64,000 bases of DNA, taken from Pseudomonas beijingensis. Its GTDB lineage: Bacteria > Pseudomonadota > Gammaproteobacteria > Pseudomonadales > Pseudomonadaceae. This document shows positions 37,998 through 47,888 of this stretch, in pieces; position 1 is the stretch's first letter, and each line of letters begins with the position of its first letter. A program made the position numbers and the translations under genes. The notes beneath the pieces were generated by a model. That model made no database searches and was not told the DNA's origin. It saw only the letters and a program-made list of their open reading frames with translations. The DNA lies in NCBI RefSeq assembly GCF_030687295.1, contig NZ_CP117425.1:4096001-4160000 (forward strand). Reading direction: 5' to 3'.

Positions 37998-40559
37998 ATG
38001 AATTCCAACGTTGCTTCTCTGAACAAGCTGCAAACGCTGATCGTGATCGGCAATGGCATGGTCGGCCATCACTGCGTCGAGCAACTGATCGAGCGCGGTG
38101 CCCTCAATCATTACCGCGTGCATGTGTTCAGTGAAGAGCCGATGCGTGCCTACGACCGCGTGCACCTGTCCGAGTACTTCTCGGGCCGTGACGCCGAGTC
38201 CCTGGCCCTCGGTGAAGCTTCGTTGTACCAGACCCCCGGTGTCACGTTGCACCTGGGTGTGCCGGTGCTGGAAATCGACCGCGATGCGCATCAGGTCGTG
38301 ACCGCGCAGGATCGCATCAGCTACGACAAACTTGTGCTCGCCACCGGTTCCTACCCGTTCGTGCCGCCGATTGAAGGCGCCGAAGGCGATTCGTGCCTGG
38401 TCTATCGCACCCTGGAGGACCTGGACGCGATCCGCGCCGCCGCCAGCAACGCCCGCCGCGGCGTGGTGGTCGGTGGCGGCCTGCTGGGCCTGGAAGCGGC
38501 CAACGCCCTCAAGACCCTCGGCCTGGAGGCCCATGTGGTGGAATTCGCCCCACGGCTGATGCCGGTGCAGTTGGACACCCAGGGCGGTTTGGCCCTCAAG
38601 GCACGCATCGAGAAGTTGGGCGTCGGCGTGCACCTGTCCAAGGGCACCCAGTCCATCAGCATTGGTGAGCAGTACCGTTATAGGATGAATTTCGGCGACG
38701 ACGATTTCCTCGAAACCGACCTCATCGTGTTTTCTGCCGGTATCCGCGCCCAGGATGCCCTGGCTCGCCAGAGCGACCTGCAGATCGGCCCGCGCGGCGG
38801 CGTGGTGATCGACGACCATTGCCAGAGCAGCGATCCGGACATTTTCGCCATCGGCGAATGCGCGGCCTGGAACGGCAGCATTTTCGGCCTGGTCGCCCCG
38901 GGCTACCAGATGGCCCGCAACGTTGCGGCCCGGCTGTGCGGCGAAAGTGCTGAAGCCTTCACCGGCGCCGACATGTCCACCAAGCTCAAGTTGCTGGGCG
39001 TGGACGTCGGCTCCATCGGCGACGCCCATGGCAACACCCCGGGTTCGCGCAGCTTCCAGTTCATTGACGAAACCAGCGCCAGCTACCGGCGCCTGGTGGT
39101 GGACGCCGACGGGAAACGCGTGATCGGCGCGGTGCTGGTGGGTGATAACAGCTACTACGACACCTTGCTGCAATACATGCAGAACGGCATCGCCTTGCCC
39201 AAGGACGCGGCCAGCCTGATCCTGCCATCGTCCGAAGGCGCCCCGACCCTGGGCCCGGCGGCGTTGCCCGAAACCGCCACGATTTGCTCGTGCCACAACG
39301 TCACCAAGGGCTCGATCTGCTCGGCCATCGACGGCGGCTGCACCGATCTGGGCCAGCTCAAGTGCGACACCAAGGCCGGTACCGGTTGCGGTGGTTGCGC
39401 GGCCCTGGTCAAGCAAGTGTTCGAGCATGAATTGATTGCCCGCGGCGTCAGCGTCGACAAGAGCCTGTGCGAACACTTCGCCTACACCCGCCAGGAGTTG
39501 TATGCGCTGGTGCGGGTGGAAGGCATCATCAGTTTCGAAGAACTGCTGGCCAAGCACGGTCGTGGTCACACCGGCTGCGACCTGTGCAAACCGGCGGTGG
39601 GCTCGATCCTGGCGTCGTGCTGGAACCAGCCGATCATGGACCCATCCCTGGTGGCGTTGCAGGACACCAACGACACCTTCATGGCGAACATGCAGAAAAA
39701 CGGCACCTATTCTGTGGTGCCGCGTATCGCCGGCGGGGAAATCACCGCCGACAAACTCATCGCCATCGGCGTGGTCGCCAAGAAATACGATCTCTACACC
39801 AAGATCACCGGCGGCCAGCGCATCGACCTGTTCGGCGCCCAGCTGCACCAGTTGCCGGACATCTGGGCCGAGCTGATCGAAGCCGGTTTCGAAACCGGCC
39901 ATGCCTACGGCAAATCCACGCGCACGGTGAAGTCCTGCGTGGGTAGCACCTGGTGCCGCTACGGCGTGCAGGACAGCGTGCAGATGGCCCTGACCATTGA
40001 GGATCGCTACAAAGGCCTGCGCTCGCCGCACAAGCTCAAGTTCGCGGTGTCCGGCTGCACCCGCGAGTGCGCCGAGGCCCAGAGCAAGGACGTCGGCGTG
40101 ATCGCCACCGAGAAGGGCTGGAACCTCTACGTGGCCGGCAATGGTGGCATGCGCCCGCGGCACGCCGAGCTGTTCGCCACCGACCTGGATGACGAGACCC
40201 TGATCCGCTACATCGACCGCTTCCTGATGTTCTACATCCGCACCGCCGACAAGCTGCAACGGACCTCGGTCTGGCGCGAAAGCCTGGAAGGTGGCCTGAA
40301 TTACCTCAAGGACGTGATCATCCACGACAGCCTGGGCCTGGGCGTCGAGCTTGAAGCACAGATGCAACTGGTGGTCGACCGCTACGAATGCGAATGGGCC
40401 AATGCCTTGAAGGACCCGGAGAAGCTCAAGCGCTTCCGCACCTTCGTCAATGACCAGCGCGGCGATCCGGACGTTCACTTCGTCCGCGAGCGCGGCCAGC
40501 GTCGGCCGGTTCACGCCCATGAACTCCACCTGATTCCCGTTACCGAGGAGGTGCTCTGA
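37998..40559 (+). CDS. nirB: Assimilatory nitrite reductase [NAD(P)H], large subunit
   Basis: The 853-residue protein reduces nitrite to ammonium. Order: FAD domain (TLIVIGNGMVG near 15; second nucleotide motif RGVVVGGGLLGLEAAN near 155), BFD-type [2Fe-2S] cysteines (CSCHNVTKGS...CGGC, about 431-465; CDLCKP near 530), ferredoxin-like half domain, and the sirohaem/4Fe-4S site (KSCVGSTWCRYG near 645-655 and VSGCTRECAEA near 685-695). The ATG at 37998 has only a weak ribosome site; an in-frame ATG at 37974 is the alternative. It overlaps nirD (TGATG) and is governed by the leader terminator upstream. Confidence 0.94.
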   Translation: MNSNVASLNKLQTLIVIGNGMVGHHCVEQLIERGALNHYRVHVFSEEPMRAYDRVHLSEYFSGRDAESLALGEASLYQTPGVTLHLGVPVLEIDRDAHQVVTAQDRISYDKLVLATGSYPFVPPIEGAEGDSCLVYRTLEDLDAIRAAASNARRGVVVGGGLLGLEAANALKTLGLEAHVVEFAPRLMPVQLDTQGGLALKARIEKLGVGVHLSKGTQSISIGEQYRYRMNFGDDDFLETDLIVFSAGIRAQDALARQSDLQIGPRGGVVIDDHCQSSDPDIFAIGECAAWNGSIFGLVAPGYQMARNVAARLCGESAEAFTGADMSTKLKLLGVDVGSIGDAHGNTPGSRSFQFIDETSASYRRLVVDADGKRVIGAVLVGDNSYYDTLLQYMQNGIALPKDAASLILPSSEGAPTLGPAALPETATICSCHNVTKGSICSAIDGGCTDLGQLKCDTKAGTGCGGCAALVKQVFEHELIARGVSVDKSLCEHFAYTRQELYALVRVEGIISFEELLAKHGRGHTGCDLCKPAVGSILASCWNQPIMDPSLVALQDTNDTFMANMQKNGTYSVVPRIAGGEITADKLIAIGVVAKKYDLYTKITGGQRIDLFGAQLHQLPDIWAELIEAGFETGHAYGKSTRTVKSCVGSTWCRYGVQDSVQMALTIEDRYKGLRSPHKLKFAVSGCTRECAEAQSKDVGVIATEKGWNLYVAGNGGMRPRHAELFATDLDDETLIRYIDRFLMFYIRTADKLQRTSVWRESLEGGLNYLKDVIIHDSLGLGVELEAQMQLVVDRYECEWANALKDPEKLKRFRTFVNDQRGDPDVHFVRERGQRRPVHAHELHLIPVTEEVL

Positions 40560-40945
40560 TGAGCCAGTCAAACGTCGTTCGTATTCCCGCCCGCGATGTC
40601 GCCCAGCAACCCTTGCACTGGCGTGCCCTGTGCAGCCGCGACGATCTGGTGCCCAACTCCGGCGTGGTCGCCTGGCACGACGGCAGCCAAGTGGCGCTGC
40701 TGTACCTGCCTGAGCATCAGGACAAGCCGCTGTACGCCATCGACAACCGCGACCCCAAGTCCGGTGCCAACGTCATCGGCCGTGGCTTGCTGGGCAGCAT
40801 CAAGGGCGACCTGGTGATTGCCTCGCCGATGTACAAGCAGCATTTCCGCTTGGAAGACGGCCATTGCCTGGAGTACCCGGAGCAAAGCCTGCGGGTGTGG
40901 CCGGTGCGGCTCAATGGTGATGTGGTGGAGATTGGCGAAGACTGA
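40559..40945 (+). CDS. nirD: Nitrite reductase small subunit
   Basis: A 128-residue Rieske-fold protein partnering NirB (LHWRALCSRDDLVPNSGVVAW; YAIDNRDPKSGANVIGRGL; YKQHFRLEDGHCLEYPEQSLRVWPVR). As in other NirD proteins the Rieske Cys-His pairs are missing. Its ATG shares one base with the nirB stop. No nitrate reductase gene follows; a REP pair comes next. Confidence 0.92.
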   Translation: MSQSNVVRIPARDVAQQPLHWRALCSRDDLVPNSGVVAWHDGSQVALLYLPEHQDKPLYAIDNRDPKSGANVIGRGLLGSIKGDLVIASPMYKQHFRLEDGHCLEYPEQSLRVWPVRLNGDVVEIGED

Positions 40946-40982
40946 TCCTAACCATCGGGTGACCTGAAAACTGCATGAAGAC

Positions 40983-41073
40983 CTGTGGGAGCGAGCTTGC
41001 TCGCGATAGCGGTTTATCAGTCAATGCTGATGCTGCTGACCCAAAGCTATCGCGAGCAAGCTCGCTCCCACAG
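40983..41073. repeat. REP pair (BIME)
   Basis: Inverted pair CTGTGGGAGCGAGCTTGCTC ... GAGCAAGCTCGCTCCCACAG between nirD and the CBS-domain gene. Confidence 0.9.
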
Positions 41074-41136
41074 GGTAAAGCCTTGACTGACAGGCCTGGG
41101 TTCAAACATGCCTTTAGCTAAATGTGGGGATGAACA

Positions 41137-41577
41137 ATGAAAACCGCCGCCCAACTGGTGAGACTCAAGAGTGTGCAGAACCAGCAGGTTCACAGCATCG
41201 CCCCCGAGCAGACGGTGCTCGAAGCGCTGCAGATCATGGCCGAGAAAAATGTCGGCGCGCTGCCGGTGATCGAGGACGGCCAGGTGGTGGGCGTGTTCAG
41301 CGAGCGGGACTACGCGCGCAAGATGGTGCTCAAGGGGCGGTCGTCGGTGGGGACGACGGTGCGCACCATCATGAGCGCACCGGTGGTCACCGCCGACAGC
41401 CAGCAGAGCATCGACCGCTGCATGGAAGTCATGACCGACAGCCACTTGCGACACTTGCCGGTGCTGGATAACGGGCAGTTGATCGGCCTGTTGTCCATCG
41501 GTGACCTGGTGAAAGAAGCGATTGTCGAGCAGGCGGACTTGATCCGGCAGTTGGAGCACTACATTCGCGGGCACTAA
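41137..41577 (+). CDS. Tandem CBS-domain protein
   Basis: The 146-residue protein consists of two CBS domains (about 10-70 and 78-140) with typical phrases QTVLEALQIMAEKNVGALPVIEDGQVVGVFSERDYARK and VTADSQQSIDRCMEVMTDSHLRHLPVLDNGQLIGLLSIGDLVK. CBS pairs bind adenine nucleotides and regulate partner proteins or act as energy sensors. It stands alone after nirBD and is separated from them by a REP pair, so co-regulation is not implied. Confidence 0.9.
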   Translation: MKTAAQLVRLKSVQNQQVHSIAPEQTVLEALQIMAEKNVGALPVIEDGQVVGVFSERDYARKMVLKGRSSVGTTVRTIMSAPVVTADSQQSIDRCMEVMTDSHLRHLPVLDNGQLIGLLSIGDLVKEAIVEQADLIRQLEHYIRGH

Positions 41578-41634
41578 ACCCCGCTGATTCCTTTCACTAC
41601 CGGATCAAATGAACTACATGCTTGCCAGATATAC

Positions 41635-41726
41635 CTGTGGGAGCGAGCTTGCTCTCGATAGCGGTGGACCCGTTGCCATTGATGTTGACTGGCCTGGCCC
41701 TATCGCGAGCAAGCTCGCTCCAACAG
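41635..41726. repeat. REP pair (BIME)
   Basis: Inverted REP pair with slight drift in both arms (GCTTGCTCTCGATAG; CTCGCTCCAACAG), in the gap between the convergent CBS gene and the response regulator gene. Confidence 0.85.
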
Positions 41727-41830
41727 TGGCTTGTGTGTGGCCACTTGATCGTTCCCATCACCACCAAGAACCTCATTTGTACGCTCGGTGACTTCCATGC
41801 TTCGATGGCCTTAATGAATCGGCCGCCAGC

Positions 41831-42298
41831 CTAGACCGGATCGGCAGCGGGACGGTGCTGGCGCAGCAGTTCGATCTGCTGGGACGGGATCAACTCGCGC
41901 AACGCTTTATAGAGCGCGCGGGTTTCCAGCAGGTTCCAGATGCGCAGCATGGTTTCCAGCGCATCCAGGGGTTTGCTGATGAAATCCCGGGCACCGAGGG
42001 CCAGGGCCCGCAGGCGCGTATCTCGGGTCGCATCGGCGGTCAGGACCAGGATCGGCAAGTAGTCGTTGGCCGGGATGCGTCGGTTCAGTTGCTCCAGCAC
42101 GGCAAAGCCGTCGAACGCCGGCATGTGCAGGTCGAGGATGACCAGGTCCGGCTCGAAGCTGTTGAACAGGTCCAGCGTACGCAAAGGCTCGGTGCTGCTC
42201 AGCACATTGTGTAGCCCTTCGCGGGCCAGCAGTTGTTCCATCAGGTCCAGGTTGGGGCGCTGATCGTCGACGATCAGAATGCGCAAGTCGCGATTCAT
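41831..42298 (-). CDS. Stand-alone receiver-domain response regulator
   Basis: The 155-residue protein is a CheY-like receiver (about 5-125) with acidic pocket DDQ at 11-12 and phospho-acceptor D56 (DLVILDLHMP), ending in a short helical tail without an output domain. It is the last of four coupled genes; its ATG overlaps the hybrid kinase stop (ATGA). The open frame extends upstream into the kinase gene but that part is a shadow. Probably the terminal acceptor or a modulator of the phosphorelay. Confidence 0.9.
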   Translation of the reverse strand: MNRDLRILIVDDQRPNLDLMEQLLAREGLHNVLSSTEPLRTLDLFNSFEPDLVILDLHMPAFDGFAVLEQLNRRIPANDYLPILVLTADATRDTRLRALALGARDFISKPLDALETMLRIWNLLETRALYKALRELIPSQQIELLRQHRPAADPV

Positions 42299-44613
42299 GC
42301 GGGCTCCGGTAGATAGTGCTCGAGGTGGCCGAGAAAGGCCTGGATATGGATGGGTTTGGTCAAAATCGCCGTGGCCCCGGCGTCGCGCAGGGCACGATGG
42401 GTCAGGTCGCTGGCATCGGCGGTGATCATCAGCACCGGCGTTGCCGCAGTGGCCGGGGACTGGCGCAGGCGCCGCAAGACTTCCAGGCCTTCCAGGTCCG
42501 GCAGGGTGACGTCCAGCAGGATCAGTTGGGGGCTGTGCTGGCGAGCCAGGTCGAGGCCCATCTGGCCTTGCATGCTCGATAACAGCTGAATGCCGGGCCG
42601 GCGCTGCATCAAGGTCTCGATCAGCGCGAGGCTCGACAGGTTGTCTTCGATGCAGAGGATTTTGCCGTGATAGTCCACGGGCGGGCGCGTTACTGTCAGG
42701 GCGGCGATGGGCGGTAAATGCGTGCCGATCACTTGGGTGGCGGGCAGTCGCAGGGTAAAACAGCACCCGTGCCCGGGCTCGCTGTGGACCTGCAGGCTGC
42801 CCTGCATCATCTCCAGCAGGTTCTTGCTCAAGGACAAGCCAAGGCCAGTGCCTTCGACCTGCGGATCGGCGCCCAGGCGTTCGAAGGGCTTGAACAACTG
42901 ATCCAACTGGTCAGGGGCGATGCCATGGCCGGTATCGTGGACGGCGATGCTCACCTGGTGGGCCTGGACGCTCACTTCGAGGCGCACCTCGCCGCCGGGT
43001 CGGTTGTATTTGATGGCGTTGGACAACAGGTTGAGCAACACCTGCACCAGGCGCTGGCGATCGGCAAGCACACCGCTGTCGTCGGGCAGTGCAGGCAGGT
43101 CGACCAAGTGGATCCCGGCGTCGGCGGCCATGGGGGAAACCAGCGTCAAGGCTTCGTGCAGCACGGTCGCCAGGGCGATCGGTTCGATGTTCAGGGGCAG
43201 GCGTCCGGCCTCGATCCGGGCGATGTCCAGCACCTCGTTGATCAACGCCAGTAAGTGCTGGCCGGCCCGCAGGATGTGGCTGACCTGGGGACGTTGGCCG
43301 GCGGTGGAGTCCATGTCCAGCAGTTGAGCGAAACCGAGGATGGCGTTCAATGGCGTGCGCAGTTCGTGGCTCATGCGCGACAGGAATTCGCTCTTGGCCC
43401 GGCTGGCGCTTTCTGCTTCTTCGCGGGCAGTGCGCAGGGCGATCTCGGCGGCGCGTCGGTCGGTGATGTCGCGGGTAATCTTGGAAAAACCGCGCAAGGC
43501 GCCCGTGCCGTCGTACTGGGCGGTGATGACCACGCTGGCCCAGAAGCGGCTGCCGTCCTTACGGCAACGCCAGCCTTCCTCCATGTAATGCCCGTCGCGG
43601 GTGGCTTCGCGCAGGGCCATGTCCGGGTGCGCCGGGCATTCCTCGGGCAGGTAGAACAGGGAGAAGTGCTGGCCAATGATTTCCTGCTCGGTGTAGCCCT
43701 TGATCCGCTGCGCGCCGGCGTTCCAGGTGGTGACGTAGCCTTGGGCATCCAGGGCGAAGATCCCGTAGTCCTTCACCCCGTCGATGATCAGCCGCAAGCG
43801 CTCCTCGTTATCGCGCAGGGCCCGCTCGCGTTCGGCGAGCAACTGCCCGGCCTCCACCAGGCGTGTGCCGAGCTGGCCGATTTCATCCTGCTCCGGCGGT
43901 TGTGGCAACAAGGGTTGGCCCAAGGCCAGGCGCTGGGCGTTGCCTTGCACCTGCTGGACCCGGGCGACAATGCCCTTGGACAGGAACAGCACTGCGACAA
44001 TGGCTCCGAGCAACCCGCACACCGCCGCCAGCAATGTGGCGAACAGCAGGCGCATGCGTGTGGCCGAGGCGGCGGCGCTGCGCTCGGCGAGCAAGCCATC
44101 CTCACGTACGCGCATGGCGCTGATCTGCTCGCGCAGCACGTCCAGCACTTGTTTGTTTTCGATCAGGATCGCGGTGATGGCGTCGGGGTCGTCACGCTTG
44201 CCGTTGCGCAAGGCGAGCAAACCGTCGAGTTTGTCGGCGATCAGCGGGGTGATGGTCTTGAGGTGCTCGCGCATCCTGGCATCGCGAATGTTGTGGTCCA
44301 GGCGCTGTAACGCCGCGTGGATCAGCGGCGTGGCCTGTTCGTAGCTGGGCAGGAAATCTTCGCGCCGGGTCAGCAGGTAACCGCGCACGCTGGCCGCGGC
44401 CTCGGCCAGCAGGGTGTGGACCGTCTGGATATCACCCTGGACGAGCAGTACCCGGCGCACATCCTCTTCGGCCCGTGCGGTCTGGCGTTCGGTGATGTAG
44501 ATCAGCACCAGCGACAGCAGCAGGACCACCAGGGGCAGGGAAATCACCACCAGGGCCTTGCCCCGCAACGGCAGGTCGGCCCAGCGGCGGGCGGCGACAA
44601 ACCTCATGGCCAT
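42295..44613 (-). CDS. Hybrid sensor histidine kinase (CHASE3-HAMP-PAS-HK-receiver)
   Basis: The 772-residue inner-membrane kinase has helices at about 18-40 and 190-212 flanking a CHASE3-type periplasmic region, HAMP, a PAS domain (about 270-385, with [19 protein letters not shown]), HisKA with H416 ([10 protein letters not shown]), HATPase ([20 protein letters not shown]) and a C-terminal receiver with D701 ([10 protein letters not shown]). The first ATG (44613) or the second (44607, overlapping the LuxR stop) could be the start. It is third in the coupled operon. The stimulus is unknown. Confidence 0.92.
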   Translation of the reverse strand: MAMRFVAARRWADLPLRGKALVVISLPLVVLLLSLVLIYITERQTARAEEDVRRVLLVQGDIQTVHTLLAEAAASVRGYLLTRREDFLPSYEQATPLIHAALQRLDHNIRDARMREHLKTITPLIADKLDGLLALRNGKRDDPDAITAILIENKQVLDVLREQISAMRVREDGLLAERSAAASATRMRLLFATLLAAVCGLLGAIVAVLFLSKGIVARVQQVQGNAQRLALGQPLLPQPPEQDEIGQLGTRLVEAGQLLAERERALRDNEERLRLIIDGVKDYGIFALDAQGYVTTWNAGAQRIKGYTEQEIIGQHFSLFYLPEECPAHPDMALREATRDGHYMEEGWRCRKDGSRFWASVVITAQYDGTGALRGFSKITRDITDRRAAEIALRTAREEAESASRAKSEFLSRMSHELRTPLNAILGFAQLLDMDSTAGQRPQVSHILRAGQHLLALINEVLDIARIEAGRLPLNIEPIALATVLHEALTLVSPMAADAGIHLVDLPALPDDSGVLADRQRLVQVLLNLLSNAIKYNRPGGEVRLEVSVQAHQVSIAVHDTGHGIAPDQLDQLFKPFERLGADPQVEGTGLGLSLSKNLLEMMQGSLQVHSEPGHGCCFTLRLPATQVIGTHLPPIAALTVTRPPVDYHGKILCIEDNLSSLALIETLMQRRPGIQLLSSMQGQMGLDLARQHSPQLILLDVTLPDLEGLEVLRRLRQSPATAATPVLMITADASDLTHRALRDAGATAILTKPIHIQAFLGHLEHYLPEPA

Positions 44614-45272
44614 TGTCCGGCGGGTTGCGCCACCAGCCCCAAGGCCACACCGCGCACGGCGGCCTGGGTCCGGTCGGCGGCGCCCAGTTTGCCGATGACC
44701 CGCTCGACGTGGGCCTTGGCCGTGCCGGGGGCGATGCCCAGCTTTTCACCGATCTCTCGATTGCTGAAACCGCCGGCCACCAGCCCCAACACCTGGCGTT
44801 CACGGGCGGTCAGGGCCTGGACCTGGGGCGTGCTACTGGCGCCACGCTCGGCCATGCGCCGCAGCAGACGCGCGCTGACGGAACTGTTCAGCGCCTCGTC
44901 ACCCTGGGCGACCCGTTTGAGCGCGTCGAGCACTTCATCGCGGCTGGCATCCTTGAGCAGGTAACCGACCGCGCCCGCGCCGATGGCAGCTTCGAGGTGA
45001 TCGGGGCTGTCATCCATGGTGAAGATCACCACTTTGATCCCGGGCTGACGCTGCTGCAGGAGTCGCGCCGCGCCCAGGCCGTTGAGGACCGGCATGCGAA
45101 TGTCAAGAATCGCGATGTCCGGCTGTAGCCGCTCGCACAGGTCGAGAGCCTCCTGGCCGTCGCGGGCCTGGCCGACGACCTCGAACCCCGGGCTGTCGGC
45201 GAGCATGCTGACAAACCCGGTGCGGGTGACTTCGTGGTCATCGGCCAGCAGCAGGCGCAAAGGACGGTTCAT
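44604..45272 (-). CDS. NarL/LuxR-family response regulator
   Basis: The 222-residue regulator has a receiver (phospho-acceptor D57 in [11 protein letters not shown]) and a C-terminal LuxR helix-turn-helix (about 155-215, [44 protein letters not shown]). Its ATG overlaps the stop of the upstream NarX-like kinase (ATGA) and its own stop overlaps the hybrid kinase start. The cognate kinase is probably the upstream one. Confidence 0.92.
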   Translation of the reverse strand: MNRPLRLLLADDHEVTRTGFVSMLADSPGFEVVGQARDGQEALDLCERLQPDIAILDIRMPVLNGLGAARLLQQRQPGIKVVIFTMDDSPDHLEAAIGAGAVGYLLKDASRDEVLDALKRVAQGDEALNSSVSARLLRRMAERGASSTPQVQALTARERQVLGLVAGGFSNREIGEKLGIAPGTAKAHVERVIGKLGAADRTQAAVRGVALGLVAQPAGQWP

Positions 45273-46453
45273 GGCTGTACTCCGGCGGACGGTAGCGGCA
45301 CGCTGGCCAGCAAGCGGGTGCCACCGCCAGGCTGGCTGCAACAGGCCAGGTGGCCGCCCAGCAGGTTGGCGCGTTCCTGCATGGCGGCCAGGCCCAGGTG
45401 GCGGCTACCGTTGGTCTCGATGGGTTGTTCCAGGGCAAAACCACGGCCATCGTCTTCTACCCGCAGGCTGGCGTGGCCATCTTCCACCGCCAACCCCAGG
45501 CCCACGCGGCTGGCCTGGGCGTGCTTGAGAATGTTGTTGATGCCTTCCTGGGCAATGCGAAACAGGGCGATTTCGGTGTTGCCCGGCAGGCGCACGCTGC
45601 TGTGTTCGGCCCAGCTCACGGTCAGGCCCGCGTCACGCAGGCGGTCGGCCTCCTTGTCGACGGCTTTGTACAAGCCGAAATCGTCCAGCACATGGGGGCG
45701 CAGGCCTCCGATCAGTTGTCGGCCCTCGCCGACGCAGCCTTGGGCCAGGTCGAGGATGGCTTGCAACTCGCTCGCCAGCGCCGGCGGCAGCGACGGGCAA
45801 CGACCGGCGAAGCCCTGCAAGCGCTGGTGCAAGCCGGCCAGGTTTTGCGCCAGACCGTCGTGCAGGTCGTAGGCCACGCGCTTGCGTTCGTCTTCCTGGG
45901 CGCTGAACAAGCGGTGGACCAGCTCGGACATGGTCCGCTCGCGGGCCTGCAGCGCCTCGACCAGGCGGCTGTTCTCCAGGTGCGCCGCCAACAGCGTCGC
46001 CAACAATTGCAGCGACTCGATGTCTTCGTTGTCCGGCGCGCCGAGGGCCACGCTGTTGCCCAGCAGCAATGCCCCGAACGCCACGCCCTCTGAGGTGCGC
46101 AGGGGAATGCGCAGGACCTTGGGCAGGGCGCTGCCGGGGGCTTCCAGCCAATTCGGGCCGAGTATCTGCGGCTGGGCCAGGTTGGCGAGCAGGTCGACGC
46201 GCTCCGCGCTGCCGTGGCTGGCGAGGGTGCGCAACGCGTTGTCCGGCGCCCATTCCAGCAGCAGGCCGTGGTCCATCGCCATGAACGCGCACGCCCGTTG
46301 CAGCGCACGCTGACGCATGGCCGGCAGTGGCAACTGCGTCAATTCATGGCCGGTGCCCAGCAGCAGGCCCAGGCGCGCGGCACGGCTTTGCGACTGGCGA
46401 TACTGGCTGCGGATGGCCAGGGCGCTGCCGGGATCATGGGGCGGGCTTTGCAT
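45269..46453 (-). CDS. Soluble GAF-type histidine kinase (HisKA_3, NarX-like)
   Basis: The 394-residue kinase has no membrane helix. A GAF-like domain (about 25-165) precedes the HisKA_3 segment with H198 ([21 protein letters not shown]) and an HATPase domain ([40 protein letters not shown]). ATG 46453 is chosen because GGAG lies six bases upstream; ATG 46468 has none. First gene of the four-gene operon and probably the partner of the LuxR regulator that follows. Confidence 0.9.
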   Translation of the reverse strand: MQSPPHDPGSALAIRSQYRQSQSRAARLGLLLGTGHELTQLPLPAMRQRALQRACAFMAMDHGLLLEWAPDNALRTLASHGSAERVDLLANLAQPQILGPNWLEAPGSALPKVLRIPLRTSEGVAFGALLLGNSVALGAPDNEDIESLQLLATLLAAHLENSRLVEALQARERTMSELVHRLFSAQEDERKRVAYDLHDGLAQNLAGLHQRLQGFAGRCPSLPPALASELQAILDLAQGCVGEGRQLIGGLRPHVLDDFGLYKAVDKEADRLRDAGLTVSWAEHSSVRLPGNTEIALFRIAQEGINNILKHAQASRVGLGLAVEDGHASLRVEDDGRGFALEQPIETNGSRHLGLAAMQERANLLGGHLACCSQPGGGTRLLASVPLPSAGVQP

Positions 46454-46625
46454 GGGGGGCTCCAGCATGGAAAAAGATCGAACGGTTCGCGGTGATGCCA
46501 TTAGACCGTGTCACCGGCACCGGGCCTATCTGCCGAATGGCATAGGCGATTGGCACCGGTTGGCCGATGGCGAAGGCTCGGGAGGTCGGCAAAGTGGGCT
46601 CATTGAACCCCAAAGGAGTCTTCCG

Positions 46626-47147
46626 ATGAAAATGAAAACCTGTGCCATTGCTGCTTTTTTCCTGCTGAGCGCGCCGCTTGTCCAAGCTGTCGAGGCCACA
46701 CCTTATGTGTATCGCACAGTGGCCGAGCAACCCAAGAATGTGAACGACCGGGAAATCGCCGCGCTGTTCGACCGCTGGAACGCCGCGCTGCAAACCGGTA
46801 GCGCCACCGCCGTGACCGGTCTTTATGCCCCGGATGCGATTTTGCAACCGACGGTTTCCAACAAGGTGCGCAACACGCCGGCGCAGATCCAGGATTACTT
46901 CGAGCATTTCCTGGCGGGCAAACCGGTCGGACAAATCAACTACCGGGAAATCCGTCACCTGGGTCCCGACGCGGCGATGGACAGCGGTGTCTACACCTTT
47001 ACGCTGACCCAGGCCGATGGTTCCAAGCGCGAAGTCCAGGCGCGCTACACCTTCCTCTATGAGCGACTCGATGGCCAGTGGAAGATCATCAACCACCACT
47101 CTTCGGCCATGCCGGAAGTGCCGAAGACCTTGCATGCCAGACACTGA
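46626..47147 (+). CDS. Exported SnoaL/DUF4440-like protein (SgcJ/EcaC family)
   Basis: The 173-residue protein has a signal peptide (MKMKTCAIAAFFLLSAPLVQAV) and an NTF2-like fold seen in REIAALFDRWNAALQTGSATAVTGLYAPDAILQPTVS and RYTFLYERLDGQWKIINHHSSAMP, typical of the SgcJ/EcaC group. Periplasmic; function unknown. ATG 46626 follows AAAGGAG by seven bases. It is divergent from the two-component operon. Confidence 0.85.
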   Translation: MKMKTCAIAAFFLLSAPLVQAVEATPYVYRTVAEQPKNVNDREIAALFDRWNAALQTGSATAVTGLYAPDAILQPTVSNKVRNTPAQIQDYFEHFLAGKPVGQINYREIRHLGPDAAMDSGVYTFTLTQADGSKREVQARYTFLYERLDGQWKIINHHSSAMPEVPKTLHARH

Positions 47148-47171
47148 CAGCAGCGCTCGCAAAAGACCTGC

Positions 47172-47262
47172 CTGTGGGAGCGAGCTTGCTCGCGATGGCG
47201 GTATGGCAGAAACATAGAGGCTGACTGATACTCCGCTATCGCGAGCAAGCTCGCTCCCACAG
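47172..47262. repeat. REP pair (BIME)
   Basis: Inverted REP pair between the SnoaL-like gene and the ECF sigma factor promoter. Confidence 0.9.
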
Positions 47263-47334
47263 GACTCTCGACCAATTCCATCCCCGTTTTTAAACATCCT
47301 TTGCATAAACAACTTGGATTCCTGCGCGAACATT

Positions 47335-47353
47335 AATTAGAATCAGTCTCATT
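47335..47353. promoter_or_regulatory. Fur box upstream of ECF sigma gene
   Basis: AATTAGAATCAGTCTCATT matches the common Fur-box form AATGAGAATnATTCTCATT at all but two positions. It lies 26 bases before the sigma-factor start, so the sigma/FecR/receptor system is probably iron-repressed. Confidence 0.7.
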
Positions 47354-47378
47354 TGAGATTTTGCGCAGGCTTCTGGAC

Positions 47379-47888
47379 ATGTGTGATGCAGTTACGCCGA
47401 CGGAGCAATCCCTTCATGCGTTGTACCGTGACCATGGGAGTTGGCTGGAAGGCTGGTTGCGCCGGCGCATGGGCAATGCCTGGGATGCGGCGGATCTGCG
47501 CCAGGATACCTTCCTGCGGGTGCTTGCCAGCTCCCAGACCCTGGCGGATCTGCACGAACCCCGGGCTTATCTGCTGACCGTCGGTAAACGCCTGCTGAGC
47601 AATTTCTACACCCGGCGCAATCTGGAGCAGGCGTATCTCGACGCCTTGGCGAACCTGCCTGACGCCTGCGCGCCGTCTCCGGAACAGCGTTGGCTGCTGC
47701 TGGAAACCCTGCAAGCCCTGGACGAATTGCTCGATGGCCTGCCGTCCTTGGTGCGGCGGGCTTTTTTATGGAGTCAGCTTGAAGGCCTGGGTTATCGCGA
47801 GATCGCCGAGCGCCTGCAAGTCTCCGAGCGCACCGTGAAGCGCTACATGGCCCAGGCCTATGAGCATTGCCTGTTGGTGGACTTCTGA
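47379..47888 (+). CDS. ECF sigma factor, FecI type
   Basis: The 169-residue sigma-70-family protein has region 2 (WLRRRMGNAWDAADLRQDTFLRVL) and region 4 (AFLWSQLEGLGYREIAERLQVSERTVKRYMAQAYEHCL). FecI-type factors direct transcription of siderophore receptor genes when released by their FecR partner. The ATG at 47379 is used; the frame opens at a TTG at 47361. Its stop overlaps the fecR start by one base. A Fur box lies upstream. Confidence 0.92.
   Translation: MCDAVTPTEQSLHALYRDHGSWLEGWLRRRMGNAWDAADLRQDTFLRVLASSQTLADLHEPRAYLLTVGKRLLSNFYTRRNLEQAYLDALANLPDACAPSPEQRWLLLETLQALDELLDGLPSLVRRAFLWSQLEGLGYREIAERLQVSERTVKRYMAQAYEHCLLVDF

Noticed and set aside
37725..40571. 948-residue open frame antisense to nirB
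   Set aside because: It mirrors nirB, spans its leader and terminator, and shows shadow composition without any recognisable motif.
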